The notes under the pieces were generated by a model. The model did not search any database. It was not told the origin of the DNA and saw nothing but the letters and a program-made list of their open reading frames with translations. From a virus, in IMG/VR virus record IMGVR_UViG_3300028608_000030, positions 1-44,736 of that record: a DNA stretch of 44,736 nucleotides; one strand, 5' to 3'. Positions 22,820-31,618 of this stretch are shown piece by piece. A program made the translations under genes and the position numbers. The first letter of the stretch is position 1. The number at the start of each line of letters is the position of its first letter.

Positions 22820-23875
22820 TTATGCCGCGCTGGCGTACAGCACGCCGCTACGGCCCTGCGAGTCAGCCTTGACCTGCAATCCCGAGGCACCCCACACCAG
22901 CACATGCCAGTCGTCCATCGGCGTGACGCGCGGGATCGGCGTGGTGGTGACGGGCATGCCGACGACCGGGCGGATGTACTCGCTGGACAAGATGATGGCC
23001 AGGAATTCATTGCCGGTCACGGTGTCCGTGCGCTTGAAGCCAGCCACACCGGGGATGCGTTGCAGGCCTTGGAGGATGGTTTCGACGTTGCTGGTGCCCG
23101 GGTTGGCGATACGCAGAAGGTTGAACCAGATCTCGTCCGAGATGTAGAACGTGACATTGCCAACCGCGTTGTTTCCTTGGCCTTGGAGCGCTTGCAGTGC
23201 GGCGACGAAGGCGCCCCATGCCTGCGCAAAGGTCAGCGTCGGGCTGGTCAGATCCACGTTCAGGCCGGCGGCGCCCAAGTCCAACGCGATGGTGTTCGGG
23301 TTGTTCTTGATACCGTAGGCTTGGTAGTTCTTGTACGTCAGGTCGGGCGTGCCATCGACGAAGTTGTCGACGGTGCGCTTGCGAACAAAGCGCGTAGCCG
23401 CGGCTTGGTCATCCAGCAGAGCGTCGTAGCCTTCCGAGCGCATTCCTTCCAGCTCGCGCCAGATGCGGCCGACTTGCGTGGAGTGAACCAGAACGATTGC
23501 GCCGTCATAGTCGAAGCTGACGTGGTTCACCGGCTTGCGGTGCTGCCCGTCGATGCTGGACCGGACTTCCAGCTCATCCGCGCCGTAGCGGCGGTATTCG
23601 CTGACGATCTTGCCGATGTGGACGTTGCGCGCCAGGGGCATCAGGTCGTTCAGCAGGACGCCGCCTTCATCGGACAGCATCAGCGTCTTGGTCTGCGTGT
23701 CGAAGTCACGCCACACCTCGCCGGGGATGCGCGCCTCGTTCACTTCCAGGCCGGCGGCCTTCATCAGGCCGGTTTCGTGGTCCCAGTTCGCGGTACGCGC
23801 GTTCACGATGAACTGGTGCTGCTTCTTGAGGCCGGAATTCGCTTCCAGGCCCTTTTTGTCTACGTAAAAAGCCAT
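22820..23875 (-). CDS. Major capsid protein
   Basis: A 351-residue protein next to the decoration and scaffold genes. Blocks such as AFYVDKKGLEANSGLKKQH, QTKTLMLSDEGGVLLNDLMP and LVHSTQVGRIWRELEGMRSE, and a C-terminal IPRVTPMDDWHVLVWGASG segment, match a HK97-fold capsid family common in phages of Proteobacteria. A separate upstream DUF2213 gene and the lack of a long N-terminal delta domain agree with external scaffolding. Confidence 0.88.
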   Translation of the reverse strand: MAFYVDKKGLEANSGLKKQHQFIVNARTANWDHETGLMKAAGLEVNEARIPGEVWRDFDTQTKTLMLSDEGGVLLNDLMPLARNVHIGKIVSEYRRYGADELEVRSSIDGQHRKPVNHVSFDYDGAIVLVHSTQVGRIWRELEGMRSEGYDALLDDQAAATRFVRKRTVDNFVDGTPDLTYKNYQAYGIKNNPNTIALDLGAAGLNVDLTSPTLTFAQAWGAFVAALQALQGQGNNAVGNVTFYISDEIWFNLLRIANPGTSNVETILQGLQRIPGVAGFKRTDTVTGNEFLAIILSSEYIRPVVGMPVTTTPIPRVTPMDDWHVLVWGASGLQVKADSQGRSGVLYASAA

Positions 23876-23886
23876 TTTCGGCCTCC

Positions 23887-24354
23887 TTAGCGGATCTTGA
23901 TCGGGACCAACTGGTCCAGCGTCGACGTGGTCGGGGTCGTGCCGGGGAAGGCATTGGCCGGATCGTCGATGTACGCATGGATCGGGTCATCAGTGACGGC
24001 CAGAGCGAAGCGGCCATCGACGTTGATCGTCAGGGGCACATCATCGGCAATCGCGACGCCGGCCACCAAGCGGCCAGCCATCAGATCGGCCGAGCGCGGG
24101 GTGTACAGACGCATGGACGAGCCGCCGCCAACCTGGTTGTCATCGACGGAGCCGTGCAACTGCTCGCCGATCAAGTACCAGAAATCCCGCTCGCCAGTGA
24201 TGCCCTTCTGGACGGTCATATCACCGGCGGCAGAGGTGATGGTGACCGCCGTACCAGGCAGAAAGGTTCCCGTGGTCGGCGCGTTCACTTCGCGCGTTTC
24301 GGGCGTGGTGCGATGAACGCCGCCACGGTAAATCTTGTTCCATTTCACAGCCAT
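23887..24354 (-). CDS. Capsid decoration protein candidate
   Basis: A 155-residue beta-rich protein directly upstream of the capsid gene: KIYRGGVHRTTPETREVNAP, GTFLPGTAVTITSAAGDMTV, AVTDDPIHAYIDDPANAFPG. Its size, Gly/Thr/Val content and place resemble head decoration proteins such as the lambda gpD group. Not a firm family match. Confidence 0.6.
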   Translation of the reverse strand: MAVKWNKIYRGGVHRTTPETREVNAPTTGTFLPGTAVTITSAAGDMTVQKGITGERDFWYLIGEQLHGSVDDNQVGGGSSMRLYTPRSADLMAGRLVAGVAIADDVPLTINVDGRFALAVTDDPIHAYIDDPANAFPGTTPTTSTLDQLVPIKIR

Positions 24355-24366
24355 GATCTGGGCTCC

Positions 24367-25707
24367 TTATTCCGGGACTTCGTCAAAGCGCGGCTTGCCG
24401 GAATCGGCAACCTGGCCGTTGGTGATCGGCGCCGCGGTGCCCAGCGCCTTGAACATCGCGTCCAGAGGCTCGCCGGACAGCGCATTGGCGACGATGTCAC
24501 CATGCACGGCGGCCACGGCCTTGCGCTTTTCGGCCTCTTCGGCCTTGGCGTTGGCGGTCAAGGAGTCGGACAACGCCTTGTGGTTGGTCTCCAGGCCCTC
24601 AACCTTGGCGGTCAGCGGCTTGAGTTGTTCCGCCACGTTGGCGGCGACGGCTTTGCTGATGTCGTTGGTCAGCTCGGCCTTTTCTTCAGCGGTCAGAGGC
24701 ATATTGCCCTCCAGAGTGTTATCAGGCCGAGCCTGATGGTTGAAAATTCGTTTGAAGCTGTTCACCACGGTGGTGACCCAGGATTCCTTGCGGACGACGG
24801 GAGACCCGACATCATCGAAGACGATCTTTCCGCCTTCGGTGGCGTAGCCATAGACTTCGGCCACATCGCCGTTACGCACCAGCACCGCCTGTTTCTCGGT
24901 GAAATCGGCAACCCATACGTAATCCTCGGAGCCCGAAGCAAAGCGGGCCTTGGCGGCGGCTTGGATGCGGCTCTCGCGCTCGCGGAACGATTCGCCTACC
25001 AGCGCGCCGGCATTCACATGGAGCGGCTTGGCTTGGTCAGCGTTGACCATCAGGCCCACGCCCTGCTCGGGGGTGGCGGCGCCGACCTCATCCAGCAGAA
25101 TCGCGTCGTGATCCATTCCGTGGATCTTGGCGATCCATTCGTATTCGCCAGCGTCGTGATTCGCATCCAGCTTTTCGAGGAATACCGCCACACTGGTATG
25201 GATGGGCGGGACGTCCTCACCGCGCTCCAGCGCCTCTAGGCGCTCAAGCAGTCGCTTGCCCCCTTCGCTCTGCCCAGCCACCTCAACATCGATCCACTTT
25301 TCGACGTAGATCCGGCTTCCCGACTTCTTGACGTTTCGGTTCCATGCGCCAACGTGGCCGACATTGATACCTTCGGGGCTGAAGGCAGATACGAAGGCGC
25401 CATCCACTTGGGGGTGGCCTAAAGGCGCGAGGGTGCCTTCCAGCTTCTTGAAATGGGCGTCAATCTCGCTGGCCGGGTACAGCCCGCCGTTCATCACGAC
25501 GTCGGCCGGCAGCGTGTAGCTTGGGACCACCCAATGCTGGCGACCGTTGTGCGTCTCCCGCCGAATGGACTTAGCGTTCACCTGAGTGGTGACATTGATC
25601 TGCATGCGACTGCCGGCACCGCCGGAGTTCACTTGCAGCACAACGGCGACTTTCTCGACGCCACGCGCACGCATGCCGATTGCCCGGGCGATTCGTTTCA
25701 GATTCAT
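24367..25707 (-). CDS. DUF2213 scaffold/protease-like protein
   Basis: A 446-residue protein. The second ATG of ATGATG (25707) was chosen because GGAGG lies four bases before it; the first ATG overlaps the TGA of the previous gene. The block VMNGGLYPASEIDAHFKK, LAPLGHPQVDG is typical of DUF2213. The last third (after about residue 335) is a Glu/Lys/Ala coiled coil (KLTAEEKAEL-like), typical of scaffolding proteins. It probably combines a prohead maturation domain with a scaffold; the protease assignment is inference. Confidence 0.8.
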   Translation of the reverse strand: MNLKRIARAIGMRARGVEKVAVVLQVNSGGAGSRMQINVTTQVNAKSIRRETHNGRQHWVVPSYTLPADVVMNGGLYPASEIDAHFKKLEGTLAPLGHPQVDGAFVSAFSPEGINVGHVGAWNRNVKKSGSRIYVEKWIDVEVAGQSEGGKRLLERLEALERGEDVPPIHTSVAVFLEKLDANHDAGEYEWIAKIHGMDHDAILLDEVGAATPEQGVGLMVNADQAKPLHVNAGALVGESFRERESRIQAAAKARFASGSEDYVWVADFTEKQAVLVRNGDVAEVYGYATEGGKIVFDDVGSPVVRKESWVTTVVNSFKRIFNHQARPDNTLEGNMPLTAEEKAELTNDISKAVAANVAEQLKPLTAKVEGLETNHKALSDSLTANAKAEEAEKRKAVAAVHGDIVANALSGEPLDAMFKALGTAAPITNGQVADSGKPRFDEVPE

Positions 25708-26627
25708 CATTCCTCCGTCCAAGTGCCGTTGCCCTTGGCTTTCATGACCTGGTAGTTTTTGCGCGCTCGGTCGATGATGGCCGGCACGAGAGGCTCGCCC
25801 TTGTCGTCCACCAGAACAGACACTTGGCTGCACTTGCAATTGATTGCGTTCGCATCACGCGCGTACCACTCGCGGGTTTCTTCGCTGGTGAACAGCTTCG
25901 CGTGCCGGCGGGCATGCGTCAGGCGCGTGGTCGGGCTAAGCGCGGACATGTGCATCAGCTTCGCCTGGGTGCCGTAGTCTTCCTGGGCCTGGTCTTGCTC
26001 GTCCCAGCGGGCGCGGCGGAGGGCCATCGGCACTTCAGTACGTGCGATGCGGTGACCGCGGCGGGCTTCTATGCCCGTCTGCTCCGTCAAATTCCTGGCG
26101 ATGTCGCGCGGGTTCAAGCCCCGGCCGATACCGTCGGACAGGATGCGAGACATGTCCGCCTTGACCTGACCGGACAGACCTTTCATTTCTTCAAACTGGC
26201 GCGCTCGCACCAGGGACAGACGCGCTTGGTATGGCTCGGATCTGAGCAACGCTTGCAGAGAGTCACGCCCCGCCTTGTAGGCCGGCGACTGCTGGCCAAG
26301 GTTGGCGAACTCCTGCGCTGTGCCGCGCTGGTACGCCACGCCCACATAGGACTCAAACAGCCAAAGATTGCGCTCGCCACCTTCCAGCAGGATCTCGTCG
26401 ACCAAACGGTCTGTGTCAGCGAAGATCGACGACAGCAGCGCCTGATCAAGCCTGAACGTGTAGCTCTTGTTCACGACCGGCTCGGCCGGGATGCGGCCAA
26501 GCGCCTCAACGTAGCCATTCCGAACTCGCCGCATGCGACGGTCAAAGTCCTTCATGGCGCCCCGCTCCAGCCGATCTACCCCTGTCGGGTCTGCCTGATT
26601 ACTCGGCAGGATCGGTGATCGGGCCAT
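25707..26627 (-). CDS. Head morphogenesis protein (Mu gpF-like)
   Basis: A 306-residue protein. ATG 26627 (MARSPILPSNQADPTG) was preferred over ATG 26648 because GAGG lies five bases before it and the family usually begins this way. The C-terminal part (TARTEVP-type motif IARTEVPMALRRARWDEQ, then HMSALSPTTRLTHARRHAKL and NAINCKCSQVSV) matches the SPP1 gp7/Mu gpF family, a minor internal head protein. It overlaps the portal gene end by 29 bases. Confidence 0.88.
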   Translation of the reverse strand: MARSPILPSNQADPTGVDRLERGAMKDFDRRMRRVRNGYVEALGRIPAEPVVNKSYTFRLDQALLSSIFADTDRLVDEILLEGGERNLWLFESYVGVAYQRGTAQEFANLGQQSPAYKAGRDSLQALLRSEPYQARLSLVRARQFEEMKGLSGQVKADMSRILSDGIGRGLNPRDIARNLTEQTGIEARRGHRIARTEVPMALRRARWDEQDQAQEDYGTQAKLMHMSALSPTTRLTHARRHAKLFTSEETREWYARDANAINCKCSQVSVLVDDKGEPLVPAIIDRARKNYQVMKAKGNGTWTEE

Positions 26628-27972
26628 CGTCGTCCTCGTCGTCCTCATCTGGCAATGGCTCGTCGTCCCGAGCGTCGTAGCCGGCTGCCTCGCGAATCTC
26701 GGTCGCGGTGAACACCTCGGCGCCGGAAGCCTGCGCTGTCTGGTTGATCTCGCTCATCAGCTTGGCGTTGCCCAGCTTGTCGGCCTGCGTGGCTTCGGTC
26801 AGGTCGTCCCACATCACCGTGTATTCGGCGATTTGCTTGACCACGCCGATGCGCGTCAGGTGCTCTACCAGGTCGTGGATTTCCATACCCAGGTCGGCAC
26901 GCCGCGATTGGCACCGGGCATTGAAGTACTTCTGGTCTTCCGAGCTGGCGCGCTCGCCGGTCTGCATACCAACCAGTATCTTGCTGGGGATATCCAGCGC
27001 GGCACCGGCCGTTTGCAGGTTCACGTTGTAGGTCGGGCCAGGGTCGGCAACGGCGGTAACCAGCGGATTGACCGTAGCGCCCTGCGTGACCAGCAAAGCG
27101 TCATTGCCTCGATTGACCTCACGGGCCGCCTCATTGAAACGGGCCTGCAACTGGTCCAGCGAAACACCATAGGCCTGCGCGATGTTGCCTAGGTCCACTT
27201 CCTTGTCATAGCTGACCGACAGTTGCCGGGAAGCGTTCTTGAGGAACGATTCGCCCGATCCACCTTCAACCTTTTCCAAAGAAACAAAGGCGTTGTAGGC
27301 CGGCTCCAGGAAACCGATGGCATCACATGAGGCATCGCCCAGGATGAAAACGCGGTCGGGGTGGATGTCCACCTTGCGCCCAGCATTTCCTTCCATTCCG
27401 TACTCGGTGTACTGCCACTTGGTGACAGCGCCGTATCCCTCATCCTGGGCGTTGGTGTTGAACCCTGCCGGCTTGAGGCTTCCTGCCCAAGTCGGGATCA
27501 TCTTGACCAGTTGCGAGCCCTTGCGCTTGATGGGCTCATCCCAGCGGCCGCTGTCGCGCACTTGCAGCAACAGGCCCGAGTAACGACCCACCAGACGGCG
27601 TTTGTCGGCCTCGGCCACCGAGCGCCAGAACTTCGGCGTGAAGACCTGCTTGTTACCGCGCTCCCATGCGGTCTCATCGGTCGCGTTGTCCTGGTCGTCG
27701 CCCTCGATCACCCAAGGATTCGTCTTCCAGCACGCGGACGTAATCTTGCCGATGGCGCCGTGAGCGATACCGCCGCGACGATACAGCGCGTAGAAATCGG
27801 CAAACCCGATCTCTTCGGGGAAGCCATACTCACACCAAGCCTGGGGCCGCTTGTTGTCGATCCCCGAGCCGCCCAGCAGTCCCATGCGAGCGCGGGCGAT
27901 CTGCGCCTGGCTCAGTGCGGCATTCACCGCCAACTGAAGCTGTTCGCTGTTGTTCGTGTCTGACATGCTCAT
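26599..27972 (-). CDS. Portal protein (DUF1073 type)
   Basis: A 457-residue protein with the DUF1073 portal pattern: FYALYRRGGIAHGAIGKITS near the N-terminus, KVDIHPDRVFILGD in the middle, then PSKILVGMQTGERASSEDQK and YFNARCQSRR. It ends in a very acidic tail (DEPLPDEDDEDDDGPITD). It forms the dodecameric ring through which DNA is packaged and ejected. It follows terminase in the late operon. Confidence 0.92.
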   Translation of the reverse strand: MSMSDTNNSEQLQLAVNAALSQAQIARARMGLLGGSGIDNKRPQAWCEYGFPEEIGFADFYALYRRGGIAHGAIGKITSACWKTNPWVIEGDDQDNATDETAWERGNKQVFTPKFWRSVAEADKRRLVGRYSGLLLQVRDSGRWDEPIKRKGSQLVKMIPTWAGSLKPAGFNTNAQDEGYGAVTKWQYTEYGMEGNAGRKVDIHPDRVFILGDASCDAIGFLEPAYNAFVSLEKVEGGSGESFLKNASRQLSVSYDKEVDLGNIAQAYGVSLDQLQARFNEAAREVNRGNDALLVTQGATVNPLVTAVADPGPTYNVNLQTAGAALDIPSKILVGMQTGERASSEDQKYFNARCQSRRADLGMEIHDLVEHLTRIGVVKQIAEYTVMWDDLTEATQADKLGNAKLMSEINQTAQASGAEVFTATEIREAAGYDARDDEPLPDEDDEDDDGPITDPAE

Positions 27973-28166
27973 TCCGATTTGAGAATCAGGCCGGGCCTGT
28001 CGTCGTGGCGCACCAGTTCAACGCTCGATTGATCCGGATCACGCCAGACGGCTGTACCTTCGGCACCGGCATGCTCGACAGCCACGGTGCGCGCGCACGA
28101 GACGCACTTCGCCCGCACGACCATGGACTTGCCACTGTCGCGCTGCGTGACCTTGAAAATTGCCAT
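27969..28166 (-). CDS. Small CxxC protein between terminase and portal
   Basis: A 65-residue protein fused tightly between its neighbours: its ATG directly follows the terminase stop and its stop overlaps the portal ATG. Residues 19-24 are KCVSCA and the segment KSMVVRAKCVSCARTVA suggests a single zinc-binding or redox pair. Small genes of unknown function are common here. No family recognised. Confidence 0.65.
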   Translation of the reverse strand: MAIFKVTQRDSGKSMVVRAKCVSCARTVAVEHAGAEGTAVWRDPDQSSVELVRHDDRPGLILKSE

Positions 28167-29417
28167 TTACCGTCCTGGGAGAAGCATGCCGACGGCGCCG
28201 CGGCGCTTGATCAGCGGCCCCAGCGCGTAACGTGTCGCGTCTATGTAGTGATTGTTTTTGTCTACGATATCGGTGAGAACATCGCCAGTCAGGCGGTCCA
28301 CCTTGTAGCTGTAGGTCCTGGCCTCGTGCAGCGTCTTGACGCAGCGAGGATGGATGATGATTTCTTTGTAGCTGCGAAGATGGCTGATGCCGTCCTCAAC
28401 GCTGCCCTTCCACTTCTCCACGCCAACGATTCTAGGCAGCGCCAGGCGCGTGCCGTTGCCGTTGCTCTTTACGTGGCTGATCGTCTCCGGCCTGGCTGAG
28501 TCAGCGCGCACCGTGTGGCGCTCGACGCCCGGCAGACGTTCGATCATGAACTTGGCAATGTCGTCGTTTTCCAGGCCAACCTTGCCGGCCTCGTACTCGA
28601 TATAAAGCCTTTGGTCATGAATGCCGCACCGCACGCCAGCCGTCGGGTCCTGAGAGAACCCCCAATCAACGCCGAAATACGGCCCATCGAACTGGTCGAA
28701 CTCAAATTCCGCGACCCGGTACTTACCTGCCAGGATCTGCGCTTCACTGTTCTCGCGATACGCGCCGTCCCAAATCCAGGCATATGTCTGGTCATCCAGC
28801 CGATCGCGGTCATCCAGCCGTTCCTGCTCAAGTTCAGCAGGGAACCAGGGGTTGTCCGTGTAATTGAGCTCGACAATCTTGGCGCCGGTCGGCGGATTCT
28901 TGCGAAACCGTTCATCCGTGGGGCTGCCATCCTTCTCCGGGTTCCAGGTGATCCAGATTTCGGAGCCAGATTCGCGGACGGTGGGGGCCAGCTTCTGCCA
29001 GGCGATCTTGCTGACGCTTTCGGCCTCATCCACCCAAGCTATAAGGATGCGCGCCTTGGATTTGATGCTGTCCACGTTGTGACGAAGGCCGGCGAAGACG
29101 TATGAAACGCGGCGGTTCTTGGTCCGGACGTACTTCTCACCAATTTCAAAGTAGGCATCAAGCCACGGCACCGAGCGAATTGCCTGTTTGACCTCCTCCA
29201 TGGAGGAATCTTCCAGGCTATTCATGAACTCCCGGCCGCATAGGATCACGCCCGACGCGCCAGCCTCCGCGAACATGTACGCACGCACGGCAGTCATCAA
29301 TGCGAATGAGCGGGTCTTCCCAGATCCTCGCCCGCCGTGCGCTCCCCGGTATCGGGCCTGTCCGCTGAATACCGGAATCAGCTTCGGCGGTAGCTCAATC
29401 CTCGCTCTTTCGGACAT
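28167..29417 (-). CDS. terL: Terminase large subunit (PBSX/Terminase_3 type)
   Basis: A 416-residue packaging motor. Walker A is GGRGSGKT (28-35). Walker B is ILIAWVDEAE (124-133), with the coupling motif near WITWNP (155-160). The nuclease domain shows Asp251 in FGVDWGFSQDP, ADSARPE (305-311) and Asp393 in YIDATRYAL. It translocates and cuts concatemeric DNA at the portal. It overlaps the small terminase gene by 23 bases. Confidence 0.95.
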   Translation of the reverse strand: MSERARIELPPKLIPVFSGQARYRGAHGGRGSGKTRSFALMTAVRAYMFAEAGASGVILCGREFMNSLEDSSMEEVKQAIRSVPWLDAYFEIGEKYVRTKNRRVSYVFAGLRHNVDSIKSKARILIAWVDEAESVSKIAWQKLAPTVRESGSEIWITWNPEKDGSPTDERFRKNPPTGAKIVELNYTDNPWFPAELEQERLDDRDRLDDQTYAWIWDGAYRENSEAQILAGKYRVAEFEFDQFDGPYFGVDWGFSQDPTAGVRCGIHDQRLYIEYEAGKVGLENDDIAKFMIERLPGVERHTVRADSARPETISHVKSNGNGTRLALPRIVGVEKWKGSVEDGISHLRSYKEIIIHPRCVKTLHEARTYSYKVDRLTGDVLTDIVDKNNHYIDATRYALGPLIKRRGAVGMLLPGR

Positions 29418-29823
29418 CGGGCGCTACCAGCTCTATCGTCGTGGGCATCGTCGGGATTGGCCCTCCATTGGGGCCACTGTGCTCGATCACTTGCTTGTCC
29501 AAGCCAAGGAGCTTTGCCTTTCCCATCGTGGCGGCAACCGCTGCGGACGATTGAACCGATTCCGCAGTTAGGGCAGCTTGCCGGGCTTCTTCCAGCTCGC
29601 ACAGCAGATCATCCACTGTCAACTTGTGGCGCTCCGCGTGGGCAGCCTTCAATTCCGACACCCTTACCGAAACCTTACCGTGTGCCAGTAGTTCACTGGC
29701 CTTCACTGCAACCACAGCAGGCTTCATCTTCTCGGCGCTGTATGTGCGCCGGTAGGCTTCGGAAGCATTGCCCGTTTCCACGTAAGCAAGGGCAAAGGCC
29801 TCCTGCTTTGGGGTCAGGGCCAT
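29395..29823 (-). CDS. terS: Terminase small subunit (Terminase_2 family)
   Basis: A 142-residue protein. LTPKQEAFALAYVETGNASE, AYRRTYSAEKMKP, then KASELLAHGKVSVRV is the Terminase_2 DNA-recognition helix-turn-helix. The middle is a coiled-coil oligomerisation region (TVDDLLCELEEARQAAL). It selects the packaging site and loads the large subunit. It heads the late operon proper. Confidence 0.92.
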   Translation of the reverse strand: MALTPKQEAFALAYVETGNASEAYRRTYSAEKMKPAVVAVKASELLAHGKVSVRVSELKAAHAERHKLTVDDLLCELEEARQAALTAESVQSSAAVAATMGKAKLLGLDKQVIEHSGPNGGPIPTMPTTIELVAPDVRKSED

Positions 29824-30014
29824 CTATATTCCTTAGTGTGAATTGCGCGCCCCTACCGCCATGACCAAGCCCCGGGAGATGTGGGGAACGGTATGGCGCG
29901 CTGCTGGTGTTGTTTCGGACACTTGCCAGCTTGTCCGGGCAGCGGTGCGCGGCTTGGCCTATGACCTGGCGGTCGGAACGGCCGATGCGCACCATCCTGC
30001 GCTTTGCCAATAAC

Positions 30015-30347
30015 TCAGATTTCTGCCTGTTCGTTATGCAGGTTCTGGGAGATAGCAAGCAAAAGGTCCGGAGTGACGGACACAGTAATGGTCAACGTCG
30101 TGACGTCGTTCAATTCGCTTCCCAGACTAACGTTGTTCAGCGGCAAGGCACTGGATATTCCCAGCGCAGAACGGATGCTCTTGTACAGATCGCGACCAAT
30201 GATTTTTCGCGAGCCGGAGCGACTAGCGTTCCACTGCTCAAGCCACAACGCCTTCTGTGCCTCGGTCACATCGCTAGGCCAACCGAGATGCGCCTGAGCC
30301 TGACTAAAGCCTTGCGGGCCGCGCGTTCTCTGTACAGGCGAAACCAT
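30015..30347 (-). CDS. Hypothetical protein upstream of terminase, 110 aa
   Basis: Starts at ATG 30347 just after a strong terminator, with GAGGG nine bases upstream. Residues 1-40 are polar (FSQAQAHLGWPSDVTEAQKA); the C-terminal half (DVTTLTITVSVTPDLLLAIS) is beta-like. No known family. It may be the first gene of the late transcript. The 190 bases between it and terminase hold no confident gene. Confidence 0.6.
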   Translation of the reverse strand: MVSPVQRTRGPQGFSQAQAHLGWPSDVTEAQKALWLEQWNASRSGSRKIIGRDLYKSIRSALGISSALPLNNVSLGSELNDVTTLTITVSVTPDLLLAISQNLHNEQAEI

Positions 30348-30354
30348 TGTCAGC

Positions 30355-30391
30355 CCTCAAAAAGTAAAGCCCCGGCGCTATGCCAGGGCTT
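30355..30391 (-). terminator. Strong terminator at the early/late boundary
   Basis: A 10-bp stem AAGCCCTGGC/GCCGGGGCTT (minus strand; 30367-30376 with 30382-30391, one G-U pair), 5-base loop, then TTTACTTTTT. It separates the early replication operon and late-regulator genes from the packaging genes, where a late antiterminator would act. Confidence 0.88.
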
Positions 30392-30398
30392 CGTTTGT

Positions 30399-30692
30399 TC
30401 AGGGCGCAATGGCCCGGACGTATTGTGATGGTTTCTGAAATGCTTTTCCAGAAGTCGATGTTATGGTTTCCCACCAGTATTCAACATGGACGCGGCTTTC
30501 TACCTCGTCTCGGGTGCTGGCTATCTGCCCGGATTCCTCCAGCGCGACCAGAACGCGCCACACGCCGGTACGCACCACGGCGCGCTGGCGCTGATCGGCT
30601 CTAGGCGCCACGTGGTTGATGATCTGTCGCATCTTGAACCGACGCCCCGGGAAAGCCCCCAGCAGGTCGATAACTTCGTGTGCGTACTTCAT
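30399..30692 (-). CDS. Winged-helix-like protein, 97 aa
   Basis: The start is ATG 30692, overlapping the upstream TGA (ATGA), with GGAGG eight bases before it; ATG 30707 is less likely. The pattern KYAHEVIDLLGAFPGRRFKM, RTGVWRVLVALEESGQI suggests a winged helix. It is the last gene before the terminator and may take part in late control. Confidence 0.65.
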   Translation of the reverse strand: MKYAHEVIDLLGAFPGRRFKMRQIINHVAPRADQRQRAVVRTGVWRVLVALEESGQIASTRDEVESRVHVEYWWETITSTSGKAFQKPSQYVRAIAP

Positions 30693-31081
30693 TCGAACAT
30701 CCTCCATACCTGCTGCTTAAAACTGCCCAGCGCCACCTTGTAGTACGGCAGCGCGATACCTATCACGCGGCACGCCTTGTCCTGGCGAAGATGCGCCGGC
30801 AGATCGCCATACTCGTTGCGGCGCGTGTACTCGGCCTGGATCACGCGCTGCTCCGCCAGAGGCAGCGCCTCATACAGGCGGTTCACCTTGCGCGCGCGGT
30901 CATGGTTCACGGGGATGCGCGGGGGCTCGTCGTCGCCCTCGTGGCCTGGCTCTGCGGGGAAGGCGCACACCGCCGGCTCGTCGTGCACCGGTCGACCCGG
31001 ACCGGGCCACTCCCCCTCCCATTGCGAGCGCGCCCAGTTGTGGATCTCGTCCTCCACCCACCGCGGCAGACTGTTATCCAT
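30689..31081 (-). CDS. Putative late-gene regulator (Q/sigma-region-4-like)
   Basis: A 130-residue protein. The N-terminus is acidic and Pro-rich. The C-terminal 60 residues (VNRLYEALPLAEQRVIQAEY, EYGDLPAHLRQDKACRVIG, YYKVALGSFKQQV) have the helix-turn-helix layout of phage late regulators that resemble sigma region 4, often annotated as antitermination or RinA-like proteins. Its place near the end of the early operon, just before the terminase block, supports a Q-like role. Mechanism not proven. Confidence 0.7.
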   Translation of the reverse strand: MDNSLPRWVEDEIHNWARSQWEGEWPGPGRPVHDEPAVCAFPAEPGHEGDDEPPRIPVNHDRARKVNRLYEALPLAEQRVIQAEYTRRNEYGDLPAHLRQDKACRVIGIALPYYKVALGSFKQQVWRMFE

Positions 31082-31277
31082 TGGCCACCTCGTACCGGCT
31101 GCACTTCTTCCCGTAAGGCTTGCCTTTCAGGCAGCGCGTGACCGTGTCGCCGATGAAGGGCGTTTCGATGGTCTTGGCATGCGCGCAGCCCTCGCACGAT
31201 CGTTTCAGAGCGGCCTGCTGACGGCTCATCACCACCTGCATCGGGTCGCGGAACTCCCATTTGCGTAGGTCTTCCAT
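31074..31277 (-). CDS. Zinc-finger-like small protein, 67 aa
   Basis: A basic protein with CEGCAHA, TRCLKGK and KKCSRY: four cysteines spaced like a small zinc ribbon. It begins at ATG 31277, overlapping the previous stop by one base, and overlaps the next gene by eight. Similar small Cys-rich proteins occur near Q-like genes in phages of Burkholderiales. Role unknown. Confidence 0.7.
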   Translation of the reverse strand: MEDLRKWEFRDPMQVVMSRQQAALKRSCEGCAHAKTIETPFIGDTVTRCLKGKPYGKKCSRYEVANG

Positions 31278-31618
31278 CAGAATTCCTCCACTTGCCAGCC
31301 GCCGCCGTCTTTCTTGGCGCGAGCCTTCACGGCGATGAACTTGAAGGGGTACATGTCCGCGGCGATCTTGATCTTGGCGCGCGCGTCGTCTTGCCAGAAG
31401 CCCTTCACCTCGTGAAGCTGGATCTGGCCGTCAGGTGCCATCACCGCGAAGTCGGGCGTATAGAACGTGTTGTCAGCCAGGCGGAACTTCATCCCCTCGA
31501 ACTTGTGCCAGAGGATTCCGCCCACCGCCTGAAGCTGGCCCAGATAGTCGGCATACGCTTGCTCGGTCTTGTTGAGTTGGCCGGTCTTGAGCCGGCCTAG
31601 TGCGTAGGAGCGATTCAT
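31277..31618 (-). CDS. DUF1064 nuclease-like protein (RecU/PD-(D/E)XK type)
   Basis: A 113-residue protein. KTEQAYADYLGQL, then FYTPDFAVMAPDGQIQLHEVKGF, gives a PD-(D/E)XK-type Asp...Glu-x-Lys site, the signature of DUF1064, related to the RecU Holliday-junction resolvases. It may resolve branched DNA before packaging, the role of lambda Rap or RusA in this operon position. Catalytic residues are visible; the exact activity is inferred. Confidence 0.85.
   Translation of the reverse strand: MNRSYALGRLKTGQLNKTEQAYADYLGQLQAVGGILWHKFEGMKFRLADNTFYTPDFAVMAPDGQIQLHEVKGFWQDDARAKIKIAADMYPFKFIAVKARAKKDGGGWQVEEF

Noticed and set aside
29861-30013. 50-residue plus-strand frame in the gap before terminase
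   Set aside because: No ribosome site, opposite to the late operon, and no recognisable protein pattern. The gap more likely holds control sequence for late genes, although no convincing promoter was seen either.
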